A stretch of 64,000 nucleotides of DNA from Pseudomonas massiliensis (GCF_000826105.1 NZ_CCYK01000007.1:2232001-2296000), one strand, 5' to 3'; counted from the stretch's first letter, positions 40,379 through 51,570 are shown. Numbers and translations are program-made. The notes: generated from the sequence alone by a model not told the origin.

Positions 40379-40771
40379 ATGAAATTCGCTATCGCTGTGA
40401 TGTCTTCACCCCATGCCCCAGCTACGCGGCGTGCGCTTCGTTTCACCGAGGCGGCACTGGCGGCCGGCCATGACGTAGTCCGTGTTTTTTTCTATGGTGA
40501 GGGCGTGCATACGGCCTCGGCCAGCCTGGTAGTGCCTCAGGATGAAGTGGACGTTGGCGCGCAATGGCGCTCGCTGATCGCTGAGCGACAGCTGGACGCC
40601 GTTGTCTGTATCGCTGCCGGCTTGCGGCGCGGCGTTCTGAATGCCGAGGAAGCCGCCCGCTGGGAACGCCCTGCCGCCGCGGTGCTGCCGCCGATCGAGC
40701 TCTCCGGCCTGGGACAACTGCACGAAGCCGCTCAGCATGCTGACCGTTTGATCTGTTTTGGAGGAGACTGA
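40379..40771 (+). CDS. tusD: Sulfurtransferase TusD
   Basis: 130 residues, DsrE-like fold. The catalytic cysteine lies in VVCIAAGLRRG. TusBCD takes persulfide from TusA and passes it to TusE for 2-thiouridine formation on tRNA. The downstream mnmA at 59 kb uses this sulfur. First of tusDCBE. Confidence 0.93.
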   Translation: MKFAIAVMSSPHAPATRRALRFTEAALAAGHDVVRVFFYGEGVHTASASLVVPQDEVDVGAQWRSLIAERQLDAVVCIAAGLRRGVLNAEEAARWERPAAAVLPPIELSGLGQLHEAAQHADRLICFGGD

Positions 40772-40772
40772 G

Positions 40773-41132
40773 ATGGCCAAATCCTTGCTGGTCATCAGCC
40801 GCAGCGCGCCTGGGCATGGTCTCTTCGCCCGGGAAGCCCTCGACATAGCACTCGCCGGGGGCGCCTACGATTTACCCCTGGGCATGCTCTTCCTGGATGA
40901 CGGCGTGTTTCAACTGGCCGCGCAACAGCGTCCGGAGCTCCTCCAGCAAAAAAGCCTGGCCGCCAATCTGCAAGCCTTGTCGTTGTTCGGCGTTGATGAG
41001 CTTTTCGCTTGCTCCTTCAGCCTTGCCGAGCGCGGCCTGGCCCAGGAGGACTTGGCACTGGCTGTGCAGGTATTGCCAGTGGAGGCGATCTCGCCCTTGC
41101 TTAACCGATTCGACGAGGTGATCACGCTCTGA
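40773..41132 (+). CDS. tusC: Sulfur relay protein TusC
   Basis: 119 residues from MAKSLLVISRSAPGHGLFAR, with GGAGGAG upstream. DsrF-like member of the TusBCD heterohexamer. It begins one base after the tusD stop; the longer in-frame start at 40758 lies inside tusD. Confidence 0.92.
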   Translation: MAKSLLVISRSAPGHGLFAREALDIALAGGAYDLPLGMLFLDDGVFQLAAQQRPELLQQKSLAANLQALSLFGVDELFACSFSLAERGLAQEDLALAVQVLPVEAISPLLNRFDEVITL

Positions 41133-41425
41133 TGGCGACTCTCCATGTACTTTCGGCTTCGCCTTTCACTGACGGCCGGTTGGGCAGCTGCCTTCGTATG
41201 CTTGGCCCTGACGACGGTCTACTGCTGTGCGGCGAAGCGGTGCAAGCCCTGCGCCCAGGAACGGAAATTTTCGCGCGCCTGGCCAGGCTTTCGTCCACGA
41301 AACTGTACGCCCTGATGGAAGATTGTGAGGCGCGGGGCTTGGAGGCCGAAGCAGCCCAACAGCTGGACTATCCCGCTTTCGTTGAGCTGAGCCTGGCCTA
41401 CGACAGGGTGAATACATGGCTGTAA
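41132..41425 (+). CDS. tusB: Sulfur relay protein TusB
   Basis: 97 residues, DsrH family. Start overlaps the tusC stop (TGATG). Structural part of TusBCD. Confidence 0.9.
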   Translation: MATLHVLSASPFTDGRLGSCLRMLGPDDGLLLCGEAVQALRPGTEIFARLARLSSTKLYALMEDCEARGLEAEAAQQLDYPAFVELSLAYDRVNTWL

Positions 41426-41757
41426 CCAGGATCGACGTCGAAGGCCGTGACATCCTGCTGGACAAAGACGGCTTTCTGGTAAACCTGGCTGACTGGTCGC
41501 CCGCCGTGGCGGCAGTGCTGGCCGAACGCGAAGGCATGGTTCTCACCTCAGCCCATGCTGAGGTATTGAATGCGCTGCGTCAGTTCCACGCGCAGTTCCA
41601 GCTGTCACCAGCCACGCGGCCGCTGGTCAAGTACATCGCCACCATGCTGGGCACAGACAAAGGCAACAGTGCCTACCTCAATCAACTGTTCAAGGGCACT
41701 CCCGCCAAGCTTGCCGCCAAGCTGGCCGGCCTGCCCAAACCGGCCAATTGCATATGA
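41416..41757 (+). CDS. tusE: TusE / DsrC-like sulfur carrier
   Basis: 113 residues. The conserved C-terminal PANCI carries the penultimate Cys112, which accepts persulfide from TusD. LVKYIATMLGTDKGNSAYLN matches DsrC/TusE. Overlaps tusB by 10 bases and the next gene by 4. Confidence 0.93.
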   Translation: MAVTRIDVEGRDILLDKDGFLVNLADWSPAVAAVLAEREGMVLTSAHAEVLNALRQFHAQFQLSPATRPLVKYIATMLGTDKGNSAYLNQLFKGTPAKLAAKLAGLPKPANCI

Positions 41758-42755
41758 CCCTACCTGAACCGCTTCGCCTGGACACTCCTGCTGAACATCC
41801 TTTCGCGGAATTCGTCCGCATCCTTGGCAAGGGAAAGCGTGGCGCCCGCGCCCTGACTCGGGAGGAAGCGTTCCGCGCCATGGGCATGGTATTGGACGGC
41901 GATGTGGAAGATACCCAGTTGGGCGCCTTTCTGATGCTGTTGCGTCACAAGGAAGAAAGCGCCGAGGAACTGGCCGGGTTCACCGAGGCCGTGCGCGCTC
42001 GGGTCAAGGCGCCTGCGCTGAATGTAGACCTGGACTGGCCTTCCTATGCCGGGAAAAAACGCCACCTGCCTTGGTACCTGCTGGCGGTGAAATGCCTGGG
42101 CCAGAATGGGCTGCGGGTATTCGTTCATGGTGGCGGCGCGCATACGGCGGGACGGCTGTACACCGAGCACTTGCTCGATGCTCTCGATCTATCGCTGTGT
42201 CGCGATTGGCAAGCGGTTGGCGCCGCGCTGGATGCCACAGGGGTGGCTTTCGCTCCGCTGTCGGATTGGGCACCGGCATTGCAGCGCATGATCGACCTGC
42301 GTAATACCCTCGGCCTGCGCTCACCCATTCATTCCCTGGCCCGGGTACTCAACCCTCTGGGCGCCCGCTGCGGCCTGCAAAGCATCTTCCACCCTGGCTA
42401 CCAGCCCGTGCACCGGGAGGCGGCTCGTCTGCTGGGTGACACTTCCATCGTGATCAAGGGTGATGGTGGAGAGCTGGAAGTCAATCCGGATGCGGCCTGC
42501 CACCTTTATGGCACCGCCGGTGGCGAGGCTTGGGACGAGGAATGGCCACAGATGTCAGCGCAGCGTCATCTGAAACCGGGCTATCTGGACCCGGCTCAGC
42601 TGAACGCTGTCTGGCGTGGGGAAGCCGAGGACCGCTATGGCGAGCTGGCGACTATCGCCACCATGGCGCTGGCCTTGCGGGGCCTGGGCAAGCCCCAGGA
42701 AGAAGCCTTCGCGAAGGCACGTGCCTGGTGGGGAGCACGGAACTCGGCCCACTGA
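41754..42755 (+). CDS. TrpD-like glycosyl transferase family protein (YbiB type)
   Basis: 333 residues from MTLPEPLRLDTPAEHPFAEF; this ATG forms an ATGA overlap with tusE. It has the anthranilate phosphoribosyltransferase fold, with AFLMLLRHKEESAEELAGFT and HSLARVLNPLGA. YbiB homologues bind nucleic acid and lack TrpD activity. Convergent with cysG, 11 bases between stops. Confidence 0.85.
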   Translation: MTLPEPLRLDTPAEHPFAEFVRILGKGKRGARALTREEAFRAMGMVLDGDVEDTQLGAFLMLLRHKEESAEELAGFTEAVRARVKAPALNVDLDWPSYAGKKRHLPWYLLAVKCLGQNGLRVFVHGGGAHTAGRLYTEHLLDALDLSLCRDWQAVGAALDATGVAFAPLSDWAPALQRMIDLRNTLGLRSPIHSLARVLNPLGARCGLQSIFHPGYQPVHREAARLLGDTSIVIKGDGGELEVNPDAACHLYGTAGGEAWDEEWPQMSAQRHLKPGYLDPAQLNAVWRGEAEDRYGELATIATMALALRGLGKPQEEAFAKARAWWGARNSAH

Positions 42756-42766
42756 CACAGGAAGCG

Positions 42767-44158
42767 TCAGGCTGAAGCGTCTCCTTCGAACCAGGCCAGT
42801 TTCTCCCGCAGTTGCACCACCTCACCGACGATCACCAGCGTAGGCGCATGTACCTCATGGCGAGCCACCAGATCCGGCAGGTCCGCCAGGGTGCCGGTGA
42901 AGACGCGCTGTTGCGCGGTCGTCCCCTGCTGCACCAAGGCCGCCGGCGTGTCCGGCGCGCGGCCATGGCGAATCATGCCCGCGCAGATGGCCGGCAGGCC
43001 CACCAGCCCCATGTAGAACACCACCGTTTGCGCCGGAGCCACCAAGTCGTCCCAGGGCAGGTCACTGCTTCCGTCCTTGAGATGACCAGTAACGAAGCGC
43101 ACGGACTGGGCATAGTCCCGATGGGTCAACGGGATGCCGGCATAAGCCGCGCAGCCGCTCGCCGCGGTGATACCCGGCACTACCTGGAAGGGAATGCCGT
43201 GGGCGGCGAGTTCTTCGATTTCCTCGCCGCCGCGCCCGAAGATGAAGGGGTCGCCCCCCTTCAGGCGTACTACCCGCTTGCCTTCCTGGGCCAGGCGCAC
43301 CAGTTGCTGGTTGATCTGGTCCTGGGGCACGGCGTGATCCGCGCGACGCTTGCCCACGTAGATGCGTTCAGCGTCCCGCCGGCACAGTTCGATGATGGCT
43401 GGCGCAACCAGCCGGTCATAGAGCACCACGTCCGCTTGCTGCATGAGGCGCAAGGCCTTGAACGTCAGCAGGTCAGGATCGCCCGGGCCCGCCCCGACCA
43501 GATAGACCTCACCAGGGGCGTGGGGCGGTGCCCCTTCTACCCGCTCGGCCAGCATGCTGGCCGCTTCGCTGCTCCGGCCCGCCAATTGGCGATCCGCGAT
43601 GGGGCCTTGGAAGACTTCTTCCCAAAAGGCGCGACGCTGATTGACGTTGGGGAAGCGCTGCTTGACCCGGTCACGGAACCCAGCCGCCAGCTTGGCCAGC
43701 TCGCCGTAGGCCGCGGGTATCCACGCCTCCAGACGAGCGCGAATCAGCCGAGCCAAGACCGGGGCGTCCCCACCGCTGGATACCGCCACCACCAAGGGCG
43801 AGCGGTCGACGATAGCCGGGAAGATCACCGTGCACAGGGCGGGTGCATCCACTACGTTCACCGGGATGCACCGCGCTTGTGCGTCGGCGGATACCTGGGC
43901 ATTCAATGGTGCATCATCGGTGGCGGCAATCACCACCGCGCAGCCGTTCAGGTCTCCCGCGGTATATCCGCGCTCGAAGACTTCACCGCCGCCACGCTCC
44001 ACCAGGGCCGCCAGCTGGGCATCTACCTGCGGCGCCACCACGCGAAGGCGCGCGCCGGCATCCGTAAGCAGGCGACTCTTGCGCAGCGCGATCTCTCCGC
44101 CGCCCACCACAAGCACAGGACGCCCGGTGAGCTTATGAAACAGCGGCAGGAAATTCAT
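42767..44158 (-). CDS. cysG: Siroheme synthase CysG
   Basis: 463 residues, trifunctional. N-terminal dehydrogenase/ferrochelatase with VVGGGEIALRK (about 15-25); C-terminal uroporphyrinogen-III methyltransferase with VYLVGAGPGDPDLLT (from about 218) and VRLKGGDPFIFGRGGEE. Supplies siroheme for sulfite and nitrite reductase. Starts one base after the serS stop. Confidence 0.96.
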   Translation of the reverse strand: MNFLPLFHKLTGRPVLVVGGGEIALRKSRLLTDAGARLRVVAPQVDAQLAALVERGGGEVFERGYTAGDLNGCAVVIAATDDAPLNAQVSADAQARCIPVNVVDAPALCTVIFPAIVDRSPLVVAVSSGGDAPVLARLIRARLEAWIPAAYGELAKLAAGFRDRVKQRFPNVNQRRAFWEEVFQGPIADRQLAGRSSEAASMLAERVEGAPPHAPGEVYLVGAGPGDPDLLTFKALRLMQQADVVLYDRLVAPAIIELCRRDAERIYVGKRRADHAVPQDQINQQLVRLAQEGKRVVRLKGGDPFIFGRGGEEIEELAAHGIPFQVVPGITAASGCAAYAGIPLTHRDYAQSVRFVTGHLKDGSSDLPWDDLVAPAQTVVFYMGLVGLPAICAGMIRHGRAPDTPAALVQQGTTAQQRVFTGTLADLPDLVARHEVHAPTLVIVGEVVQLREKLAWFEGDASA

Positions 44159-45439
<1,281 letters not shown>

Positions 45440-45455
45440 TGGGTTCTCTCGTTGT

Positions 45456-45830
45456 TCAGAGTTTGGTCAAGTACAGGCCAGCCCAGGTCGCGAGCAGGCC
45501 GCCAAGGACACTGGCAGCGGCATAGCCGAAGGCCAAGGGTGCCTGGCCGCTTTCCAGCAGCCGCAGGGTGTCCAGGGAAAAGGATGAAAAGGTGGTCAGG
45601 CCGCCGACGAAGCCGACGACCAGGCCAGCCTTGAGGTACAGCGGCGCGTCCGGACGCGCCAGAAAAGCCCCGTAAAGATAGCCAATGATCAGACAGCCCA
45701 CGAGGTTCACCGCCAGGGTTGCCAGGTAATAATGTCGCGGGTAGTTGGCGGTCACCCAGGTACCCGTGGCGAACCGGAGCAATCCGCCAAAAATGCCGAA
45801 CACGGCCACCGATACCACTGTGGGAATCAC
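45456..45830 (-). CDS. crcB: Fluoride channel CrcB/Fluc
   Basis: 124 residues, four membrane helices with NLVGC and GFVGGLTTFSSFS, the Fluc signature that forms the fluoride pore as a dual-topology dimer. Overlaps rarA by 4 bases. Confidence 0.94.
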   Translation of the reverse strand: MIPTVVSVAVFGIFGGLLRFATGTWVTANYPRHYYLATLAVNLVGCLIIGYLYGAFLARPDAPLYLKAGLVVGFVGGLTTFSSFSLDTLRLLESGQAPLAFGYAAASVLGGLLATWAGLYLTKL

Positions 45831-47152
45831 GATTTCCTCCGCTGCAAGGGGCTGGCCCGGTCCAGTTCCGCCAAGTGCTTGAGTTTTTCGCCGATCTTCA
45901 GTTCCAGACCACGCGGCACGGGCTGATAATAATGCCGTGGTGCCATACCTTCGGGGAAGTAGTCTTCACCCGCGGCATAAGCGTCCGGCTCGTCATGCGC
46001 ATAGCGGTATTCGTCGCCATAGCCCAGGTTCTTCATCAGCCTGGTAGGCGCGTTGCGCAAGTGAAGCGGCACTTCCAGTGAGCCCAGGCCAGCGGCATCG
46101 GCCTTGGCGGCCTTGAACGCGGTGTAGACAGCGTTGCTCTTGGGCGCGCACGCCAGATAGACGAGGGCCTGGGCCACCGCCAATTCACCCTCCGGGCTGC
46201 CGAGCCGTTCCTGTACATCCCAGGCGGAAAGGCAAAGCGCCAGGGCGCGAGGGTCCGCGTTGCCTATGTCTTCGCTGGCCATGCGTACCACGCGCCGTGC
46301 AATGTAAAGCGGGTCGCAACCGCCGTCGAGCATCCGCGCATACCAATAGAGCGCGCCGTCTGGGTTGGAGCCGCGCACGGATTTGTGCAAGGCGGAGATC
46401 TGATCGTAGAAAGCCTCCCCGCCCTTGTCGAATCGGCGGAGGGTGTCGCCGAGCAGGCTTTGCAGCAGTTCTACGGTGATTGCCTGGCCGTCTTCGACCA
46501 GGTCGGATGCATTTTCCAGCAGGTTCAACAAGCGACGGCCGTCACCGTCGGCGGCCGCCATGAGCATGGCGAAAGCGCCCTCCTCCAGACTCAGCCGACG
46601 CTCCCCCAGGCCACGGGGTTCATTCAGGGCACGCTGCACCAGCTGGCGCATGGCGGCTTCGTCGAGACTCTTGAGCACATACACCCGGGCCCGGGACAGC
46701 AAAGCATTGTTGAGTTCAAAGGAGGGGTTTTCGGTGGTAGCGCCCACGAAGATCAGGGTGCCGTCTTCGACGAAAGGCAGGAAGGCATCCTGCTGAGACT
46801 TGTTGAATCGGTGAACCTCATCCACGAACAGCAGGGTGCGTCGACCGTATTGCGCGGCCTGCTGACGGGCGACCTCCACCGCCTGGCGGATCTCCTTCAC
46901 CCCGGCCAGCACCGCGGAGACGGTGACGAAATGGGCATCGGAAACCTTGGCCAACAGCTGGGCCAGGGTGGTCTTGCCCACCCCGGGCGGCCCCCAGAAG
47001 ATCATTGAATGCAGCGCGCCCTGTTCCAGCGCCTCGCGTAGGGGCTTGCCGCGGGCAAGGAGGTGATCCTGGCCCACGTATTCATCAAGCGTACTGGCGC
47101 GCAGCCTCGCCGCCAGGGGCTGGGCGGGTGGGGCGGAACTGAACAGGTCCAT
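45827..47152 (-). CDS. rarA: Replication-associated recombination protein A (RarA/MgsA)
   Basis: 441 residues, AAA+ ATPase with Walker A GPPGVGKTTLAQLL (about 55-68), Walker B LLFVDEVHRFNKSQ and a C-terminal tetramerisation domain. Acts at stalled forks with SSB. Its start lies 63 bases after the lolA stop because of a 48-base duplication (47151-47246). Confidence 0.96.
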   Translation of the reverse strand: MDLFSSAPPAQPLAARLRASTLDEYVGQDHLLARGKPLREALEQGALHSMIFWGPPGVGKTTLAQLLAKVSDAHFVTVSAVLAGVKEIRQAVEVARQQAAQYGRRTLLFVDEVHRFNKSQQDAFLPFVEDGTLIFVGATTENPSFELNNALLSRARVYVLKSLDEAAMRQLVQRALNEPRGLGERRLSLEEGAFAMLMAAADGDGRRLLNLLENASDLVEDGQAITVELLQSLLGDTLRRFDKGGEAFYDQISALHKSVRGSNPDGALYWYARMLDGGCDPLYIARRVVRMASEDIGNADPRALALCLSAWDVQERLGSPEGELAVAQALVYLACAPKSNAVYTAFKAAKADAAGLGSLEVPLHLRNAPTRLMKNLGYGDEYRYAHDEPDAYAAGEDYFPEGMAPRHYYQPVPRGLELKIGEKLKHLAELDRASPLQRRKS

Positions 47153-47246
47153 CAGGACGGCGAGGCCTTATTCCTGGATGACGTCGGCGCCCTTGGGGAT
47201 CAGGACGGCGAGGCCTTATTCCTGGATGACGTCGGCGCCCTTGGGG
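47151..47246. repeat. 48-bp perfect tandem duplication at the lolA 3' end
   Basis: Unit copies at 47151-47198 and 47199-47246 are identical (period 48). The unit contains the last 11 codons and stop of lolA and the 15 bases before the rarA start. Only the upstream copy is read as lolA; the second copy leaves a duplicated lolA tail, including a duplicated stop, in front of rarA. Confidence 0.95.
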
Positions 47247-47839
47247 ATGGCGAACGTAAACTTGCTGGCCGGTACCGGCTCGTTGGCCTTCACGCCCATG
47301 AACAGGATATTGGTGCGCTGGCCGACGCTGTCGATCAACTGCATGTCATTGATCAAGCCCCGCCGGAATGACAAGCGCAGGGAGTCGAAGAGCGTGTCAT
47401 TGGTTTTCGGCTTGAGCACGAAGTCCATCACATCGCCTGCCTGCTTGGCGGTGATGTCGAAGCTCTGGCTGATCTTGGACACGTCACCGGAGAGCAGCAA
47501 GGCGGGCGTCTGGGTCAGGCGCTGGTCCAGCTTCTTGATAGTCACCTGTTCCAGGTCCGGGTCCCAGAGGGATACCTTCTGGCCGTCGGACACCATCAAC
47601 TGCTCCTGCGGCGCATCGGTGTGCCAATTGAAGAGCCCAGGGCGCTGCAAGGTCATCTCGCCGCTGGTTTCCTGCAATTGAGTACCGCCTGCGTCCAGGG
47701 TGAGCTGGGAGAAGCGCCCGGTGAGGGTTTGCGACTTCTCCAGCAGCTGGGTCAGGGACTTCACCGCCTGCTCATCGGCCACCACGGAAGCGCTGGCCAA
47801 GGCCAGCGCGGACACCAACAACATGCGAATCAGGCGCAT
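47216..47839 (-). CDS. lolA: Outer-membrane lipoprotein carrier LolA
   Basis: 207 residues with an N-terminal signal peptide (about 1-21, cleaved after SVVA) and the LolA beta-barrel. Carries lipoproteins across the periplasm to LolB. Ends in the tandem duplication described separately. Between ftsK and rarA, as usual. Confidence 0.95.
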   Translation of the reverse strand: MRLIRMLLVSALALASASVVADEQAVKSLTQLLEKSQTLTGRFSQLTLDAGGTQLQETSGEMTLQRPGLFNWHTDAPQEQLMVSDGQKVSLWDPDLEQVTIKKLDQRLTQTPALLLSGDVSKISQSFDITAKQAGDVMDFVLKPKTNDTLFDSLRLSFRRGLINDMQLIDSVGQRTNILFMGVKANEPVPASKFTFAIPKGADVIQE

Positions 47840-47888
47840 GATAATCCTCTAGTCAGAAAGCCAGCCGGCGGCGTCGGACGCCGGCGTT

Positions 47889-50585
47889 TTAGTCCCGCGC
47901 CGGGCCCGGCGCGATCACATCGCGGCTGCCGTTGCTGTTCATGGGAGTGACCACACCCGCCATTTCCATGGCCTCGATCATGCGCGCCGCCCGGTTGTAG
48001 CCAATCTTCAATTTTCTCTGCACCGAGGAAATGGAGGCCCTGCGGCTCTCCAATACGAAAGCCACGGCTTCGTCATAGAGCGCATCGCTTTCGCTGTCTT
48101 CGCCGTCGCCGCCACCGCCGCCTTCGTAGCTGCCGCCACTGCCTTCCTCTACCCCGTTGAGAATATCGTCGTTGTAGTCAGGCGAGCCACGCATCTTCCA
48201 GGCTTCCACCACGCGGTGCACTTCGTCATCGGAAACGAACGCGCCGTGAACGCGAATCGGCAGGCTGGTACCGGGCGGCATGTACAGCATGTCACCGTGG
48301 CCTAGCAACTGCTCGGCGCCGCCCTGATCGATGATGGTCCGCGAGTCGATCTTGCTGGACACCTGGAACGCCATGCGAGTGGGAATGTTTGCCTTGATCA
48401 GGCCGGTGATCACGTCCACCGACGGGCGCTGGGTGGCCAGGATCAGGTGGATGCCGGCGGCACGGGCCTTCTGGGCGATACGGGCGATAAGCTCTTCGAC
48501 CTTCTTGCCCACGATCATCATCATGTCGGCGAATTCATCGACCACAACCACGATGGTGGGCAGGGTATTGAGCAGTGGCGCTTCGTCTTCCATGCTCTCG
48601 CGCCGGTAGAGCGGGTCACCCAGCGGATGGCCCGCTTCCTGAGCCTCCTTGACCTTGCGGTTGAAGCCGGCCAGGTTGCGCACGCCCATGGCCGCCATCA
48701 GCTTGTAGCGGCGCTCCATCTCCGCCACGCTCCAGCGCAGGGCGTTGGCGGCGTCCTTCATGTCCGTCACTACCGGGCACAGCAGGTGCGGGATGCCTTC
48801 GTAGATGGACAGTTCCAGCATCTTCGGGTCGATCATGATCAACCGCGCATCCTGTGGCGTGGACTTGAACAGGATCGACAGGATCATTGCGTTCACCCCC
48901 ACGGACTTGCCGGAGCCGGTGGTACCGGCGACCAGCAGGTGGGGCATCTTGGCCAGGTCGGTGATCACCGGCTTGCCGCCGATGTCGTGACCGAGGGCCA
49001 GGGCCACCGGCGATTGCGCCTCATCATACTGCGGCGTGGAAAGCACTTCGGAGAAACGGACGATCTGGCGGTCTTCGTTGGGAATCTCGATGCCCACCGT
49101 GGTCTTGCCCGGAATCACTTCCACCACGCGAACGCTGGTGACAGCGAGCGAGCGCGCCAGGTCCTTGGCCAGATTGGAAATGCGGCTGACCTTGACCCCC
49201 GCGGCGGGCTGAATCTCATAGCGCGTAATGACAGGCCCCGGGTGGATGGAGTCTACCGTAACCTCGACGCCGAATTCCTTGAGCTTGATTTCGAGCAGCT
49301 GGCCGACACCCGCCAGGGATTCGGGCGAATACTGGACCTGCTTCTTTTGCACCGGATCGAGGATCGATAACGGGGGGATGGTGCCTTCCAGCGCCGCATC
49401 CACCATCGGTGGCTCCGGCTTTTCCGGAAACAGACGCCGCACGGGTTCAGCCTTCGGAGCCGGGACCGGCACAGCCGGAGCTTGCGCGGCAGGCGCGATG
49501 ATAGGTGGCATCGCCGGCGCGGACACCTGGGCAACAGGGCGCACGGCCGCCAGCCGGGGCGCCTCGCTGGGCACTTCCGCGTCCAGGGCAGAGAAGCTTT
49601 CCAGCTCATCCTCGTCGTCCCACGGCATGCGCAGAGCGACCTCGGGCACCCTGGCCCGAGCGATCGCCGGCGCGCCTGCCATGGCGAATGCCGGGGTGGA
49701 CACCGCGGCCGCTGGCGCCACCACCTCACCGCCGAAGACCGGTTCCTGCCGCACCGCTACCGGTTGCGTCCGGGCCTCGCTGCGTGGTTCCACACGAGTT
49801 TCCTTGCGGGGCGGCGGTGCTTCCACATGCACGGGCTCATCGTCTCGCAGGCGCGCCACCAGGCGTCTTTGCTCGCTACGCGCCGCCCACCAGCGGCTGG
49901 CCGCGCCCGTGACCAGTTCGAAGAGGTCCAGGGTGATCTTGCCCGTGGTGTCCATGACCGCAAACCAGGAAAGATCCGTGAATACGGTGAGCCCGAACAG
50001 GAAAAGCGCGATGAACAGCAGCGTACTGCCCTGGACGTTGAGGGCGTTGCGGGCCAGGTCCCCAAGGCTTTCGCCCAGGGCGCCGCCGGCGGAGGCCGGC
50101 AGGCTGGCGGCGGAATGGAAGTGCAGATGTGCCAGCGCCGCCCCGGATAGCACCAGGAACACCAGGCCGATCAGCCGCCAGGAGAACAGCCAGCCGCTCC
50201 ACTGCCATGGCTGATGGCGCTCGCGGAAGATCTGCCAGGCTTTGACGCCCAACAGCAGCGGGAATATGTAGGCAAAGTACCCCAGCACCATGAACAGGAT
50301 GTCCGCGGCGTAGGCACCGGCGCGCCCAGCGGCGTTCTGGACCTGGCCGACGCTGGTGCCCGTGTGGCTCCAGCCCGGATCGCCCTGGTCGTAGCTCAGC
50401 AAGGCCATCCAGAGGTAAAGGCACAGCGCCGCCATGGCAATGAGAGCGCCCTCTTTCAAGCGGTAGTGCAGCTGTTGCCGCCAGAGAGGGACGGGGACGG
50501 GTTTAGCGGTAGACTTCTTCAAAACGCGTTCTTTCCTGCGCGGTGCGCGCGACCCAGGGACTGTATCGCGGCCGGTTCCGTTCAT
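47889..50585 (-). CDS. ftsK: DNA translocase FtsK
   Basis: 898 residues from ATG at 50583-50585; a TTG at 50520-50522 with AGGAAAG upstream would give an 877-residue form and may be the true start. Four N-terminal membrane helices (about 50-215), a Pro/Ala-rich linker, motor domain with GTTGSGKSVGVNAM, and a C-terminal winged-helix gamma domain that reads KOPS. It clears DNA from the septum and activates XerCD at dif. Confidence 0.96.
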   Translation of the reverse strand: MNGTGRDTVPGSRAPRRKERVLKKSTAKPVPVPLWRQQLHYRLKEGALIAMAALCLYLWMALLSYDQGDPGWSHTGTSVGQVQNAAGRAGAYAADILFMVLGYFAYIFPLLLGVKAWQIFRERHQPWQWSGWLFSWRLIGLVFLVLSGAALAHLHFHSAASLPASAGGALGESLGDLARNALNVQGSTLLFIALFLFGLTVFTDLSWFAVMDTTGKITLDLFELVTGAASRWWAARSEQRRLVARLRDDEPVHVEAPPPRKETRVEPRSEARTQPVAVRQEPVFGGEVVAPAAAVSTPAFAMAGAPAIARARVPEVALRMPWDDEDELESFSALDAEVPSEAPRLAAVRPVAQVSAPAMPPIIAPAAQAPAVPVPAPKAEPVRRLFPEKPEPPMVDAALEGTIPPLSILDPVQKKQVQYSPESLAGVGQLLEIKLKEFGVEVTVDSIHPGPVITRYEIQPAAGVKVSRISNLAKDLARSLAVTSVRVVEVIPGKTTVGIEIPNEDRQIVRFSEVLSTPQYDEAQSPVALALGHDIGGKPVITDLAKMPHLLVAGTTGSGKSVGVNAMILSILFKSTPQDARLIMIDPKMLELSIYEGIPHLLCPVVTDMKDAANALRWSVAEMERRYKLMAAMGVRNLAGFNRKVKEAQEAGHPLGDPLYRRESMEDEAPLLNTLPTIVVVVDEFADMMMIVGKKVEELIARIAQKARAAGIHLILATQRPSVDVITGLIKANIPTRMAFQVSSKIDSRTIIDQGGAEQLLGHGDMLYMPPGTSLPIRVHGAFVSDDEVHRVVEAWKMRGSPDYNDDILNGVEEGSGGSYEGGGGGDGEDSESDALYDEAVAFVLESRRASISSVQRKLKIGYNRAARMIEAMEMAGVVTPMNSNGSRDVIAPGPARD

Positions 50586-50889
50586 GGCTGACCATTGTAC
50601 GGATTTACAGTACCGATGTCATAGGGTGGCGCTAGGCCAGTGTTCCGGGCGAGCACGGGCGGGCAACTGATAAAATGATTCCGATTTGACCATGGTTTTC
50701 TTGACCTGACAAAGGGTTAAAGCCTTTATTTGCTTATCTGCGTGAAGCTTCATGGACCGGCAGGCCGGCACGAGGGTTCCCGGCCGCTTGGCCCGCTGGC
50801 CATCGGCCGGGTATCTGCATATGGACTCGACGACAGCGACCAACGAGGGCGATACTCTCCCCTCCCCTTTCGCTCGACCTGTCATTCCG
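50586..50889. promoter_or_regulatory. Divergent ftsK-aat intergenic region
   Basis: About 300 bases. An extended -10 like TGATAAAAT (50668-50676) points rightward and may drive aat; an ORF from 50752 upstream of aat lacks typical coding character. No other gene is seen. In P. aeruginosa a trxB gene is recalled here. Confidence 0.4.
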
Positions 50890-51570
50890 ATGCTGACCTG
50901 GCTGACCCGCAACGACCTGAGCTTCCCACCCCTGGAGCGAGCCCTGCGCAACCCTAACGGTCTGCTGGCCGTTGGCGGGGACCTGACCCCGGAACGCCTG
51001 GTCGCGGCCTATAGACATGGCTGTTTTCCATGGTATGAACAAGGCCAGCCTGTAATGTGGTGGTCTCCCGACCCCCGCATGGTAGTGGCGCCGGCCGCTG
51101 TCAGAGTATCGCGCAGCTTGCGCAAGACCCTGCGCCAGGGCCACTTTCAGATCACACTGGACGAGGCATTCATCCAGGTCATACAGGCCTGCGCCGCGCC
51201 TCGTGCCTATGCCCAGGGCACCTGGATCACCCTTGCCGTCGAGCAGGCCTATACCGAGCTGCATCGGCGCGGCATCGCCCACAGTGTCGAGACCTGGCGA
51301 GACGGCCAACTCGTTGGCGGGCTCTACGGTATCGCGATGGGCCGGTTGTTCTTCGGTGAATCCATGTTCAGCCGAGCAACCGATGCGTCCAAGGTCGCGT
51401 TCGCCTATCTGGCCGAGTACCTGAACAGCCATGGTTTCGTACTGATCGACTGCCAGATGCATACCCGTCATCTGGAAAGCTTCGGCGCAAGGGAAATTGC
51501 GCGTACCGAATTCGTCCAATACCTTGAGCGCTACCTGGATGCGAGCAGCACGGCTACCTGGGGTCGCTAG
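50890..51570 (+). CDS. aat: Leucyl/phenylalanyl-tRNA-protein transferase
   Basis: 226 residues starting MLTWLTRNDLSFPPLERALR; this start is preferred over the longer ORF from 50752 because the family begins here. FPWYEQGQPVMWWSPDPR and FFGESMFS are family signatures. Adds Leu or Phe to N-terminal Lys/Arg for the ClpS/ClpA N-degron pathway, whose genes lie downstream. Confidence 0.95.
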   Translation: MLTWLTRNDLSFPPLERALRNPNGLLAVGGDLTPERLVAAYRHGCFPWYEQGQPVMWWSPDPRMVVAPAAVRVSRSLRKTLRQGHFQITLDEAFIQVIQACAAPRAYAQGTWITLAVEQAYTELHRRGIAHSVETWRDGQLVGGLYGIAMGRLFFGESMFSRATDASKVAFAYLAEYLNSHGFVLIDCQMHTRHLESFGAREIARTEFVQYLERYLDASSTATWGR

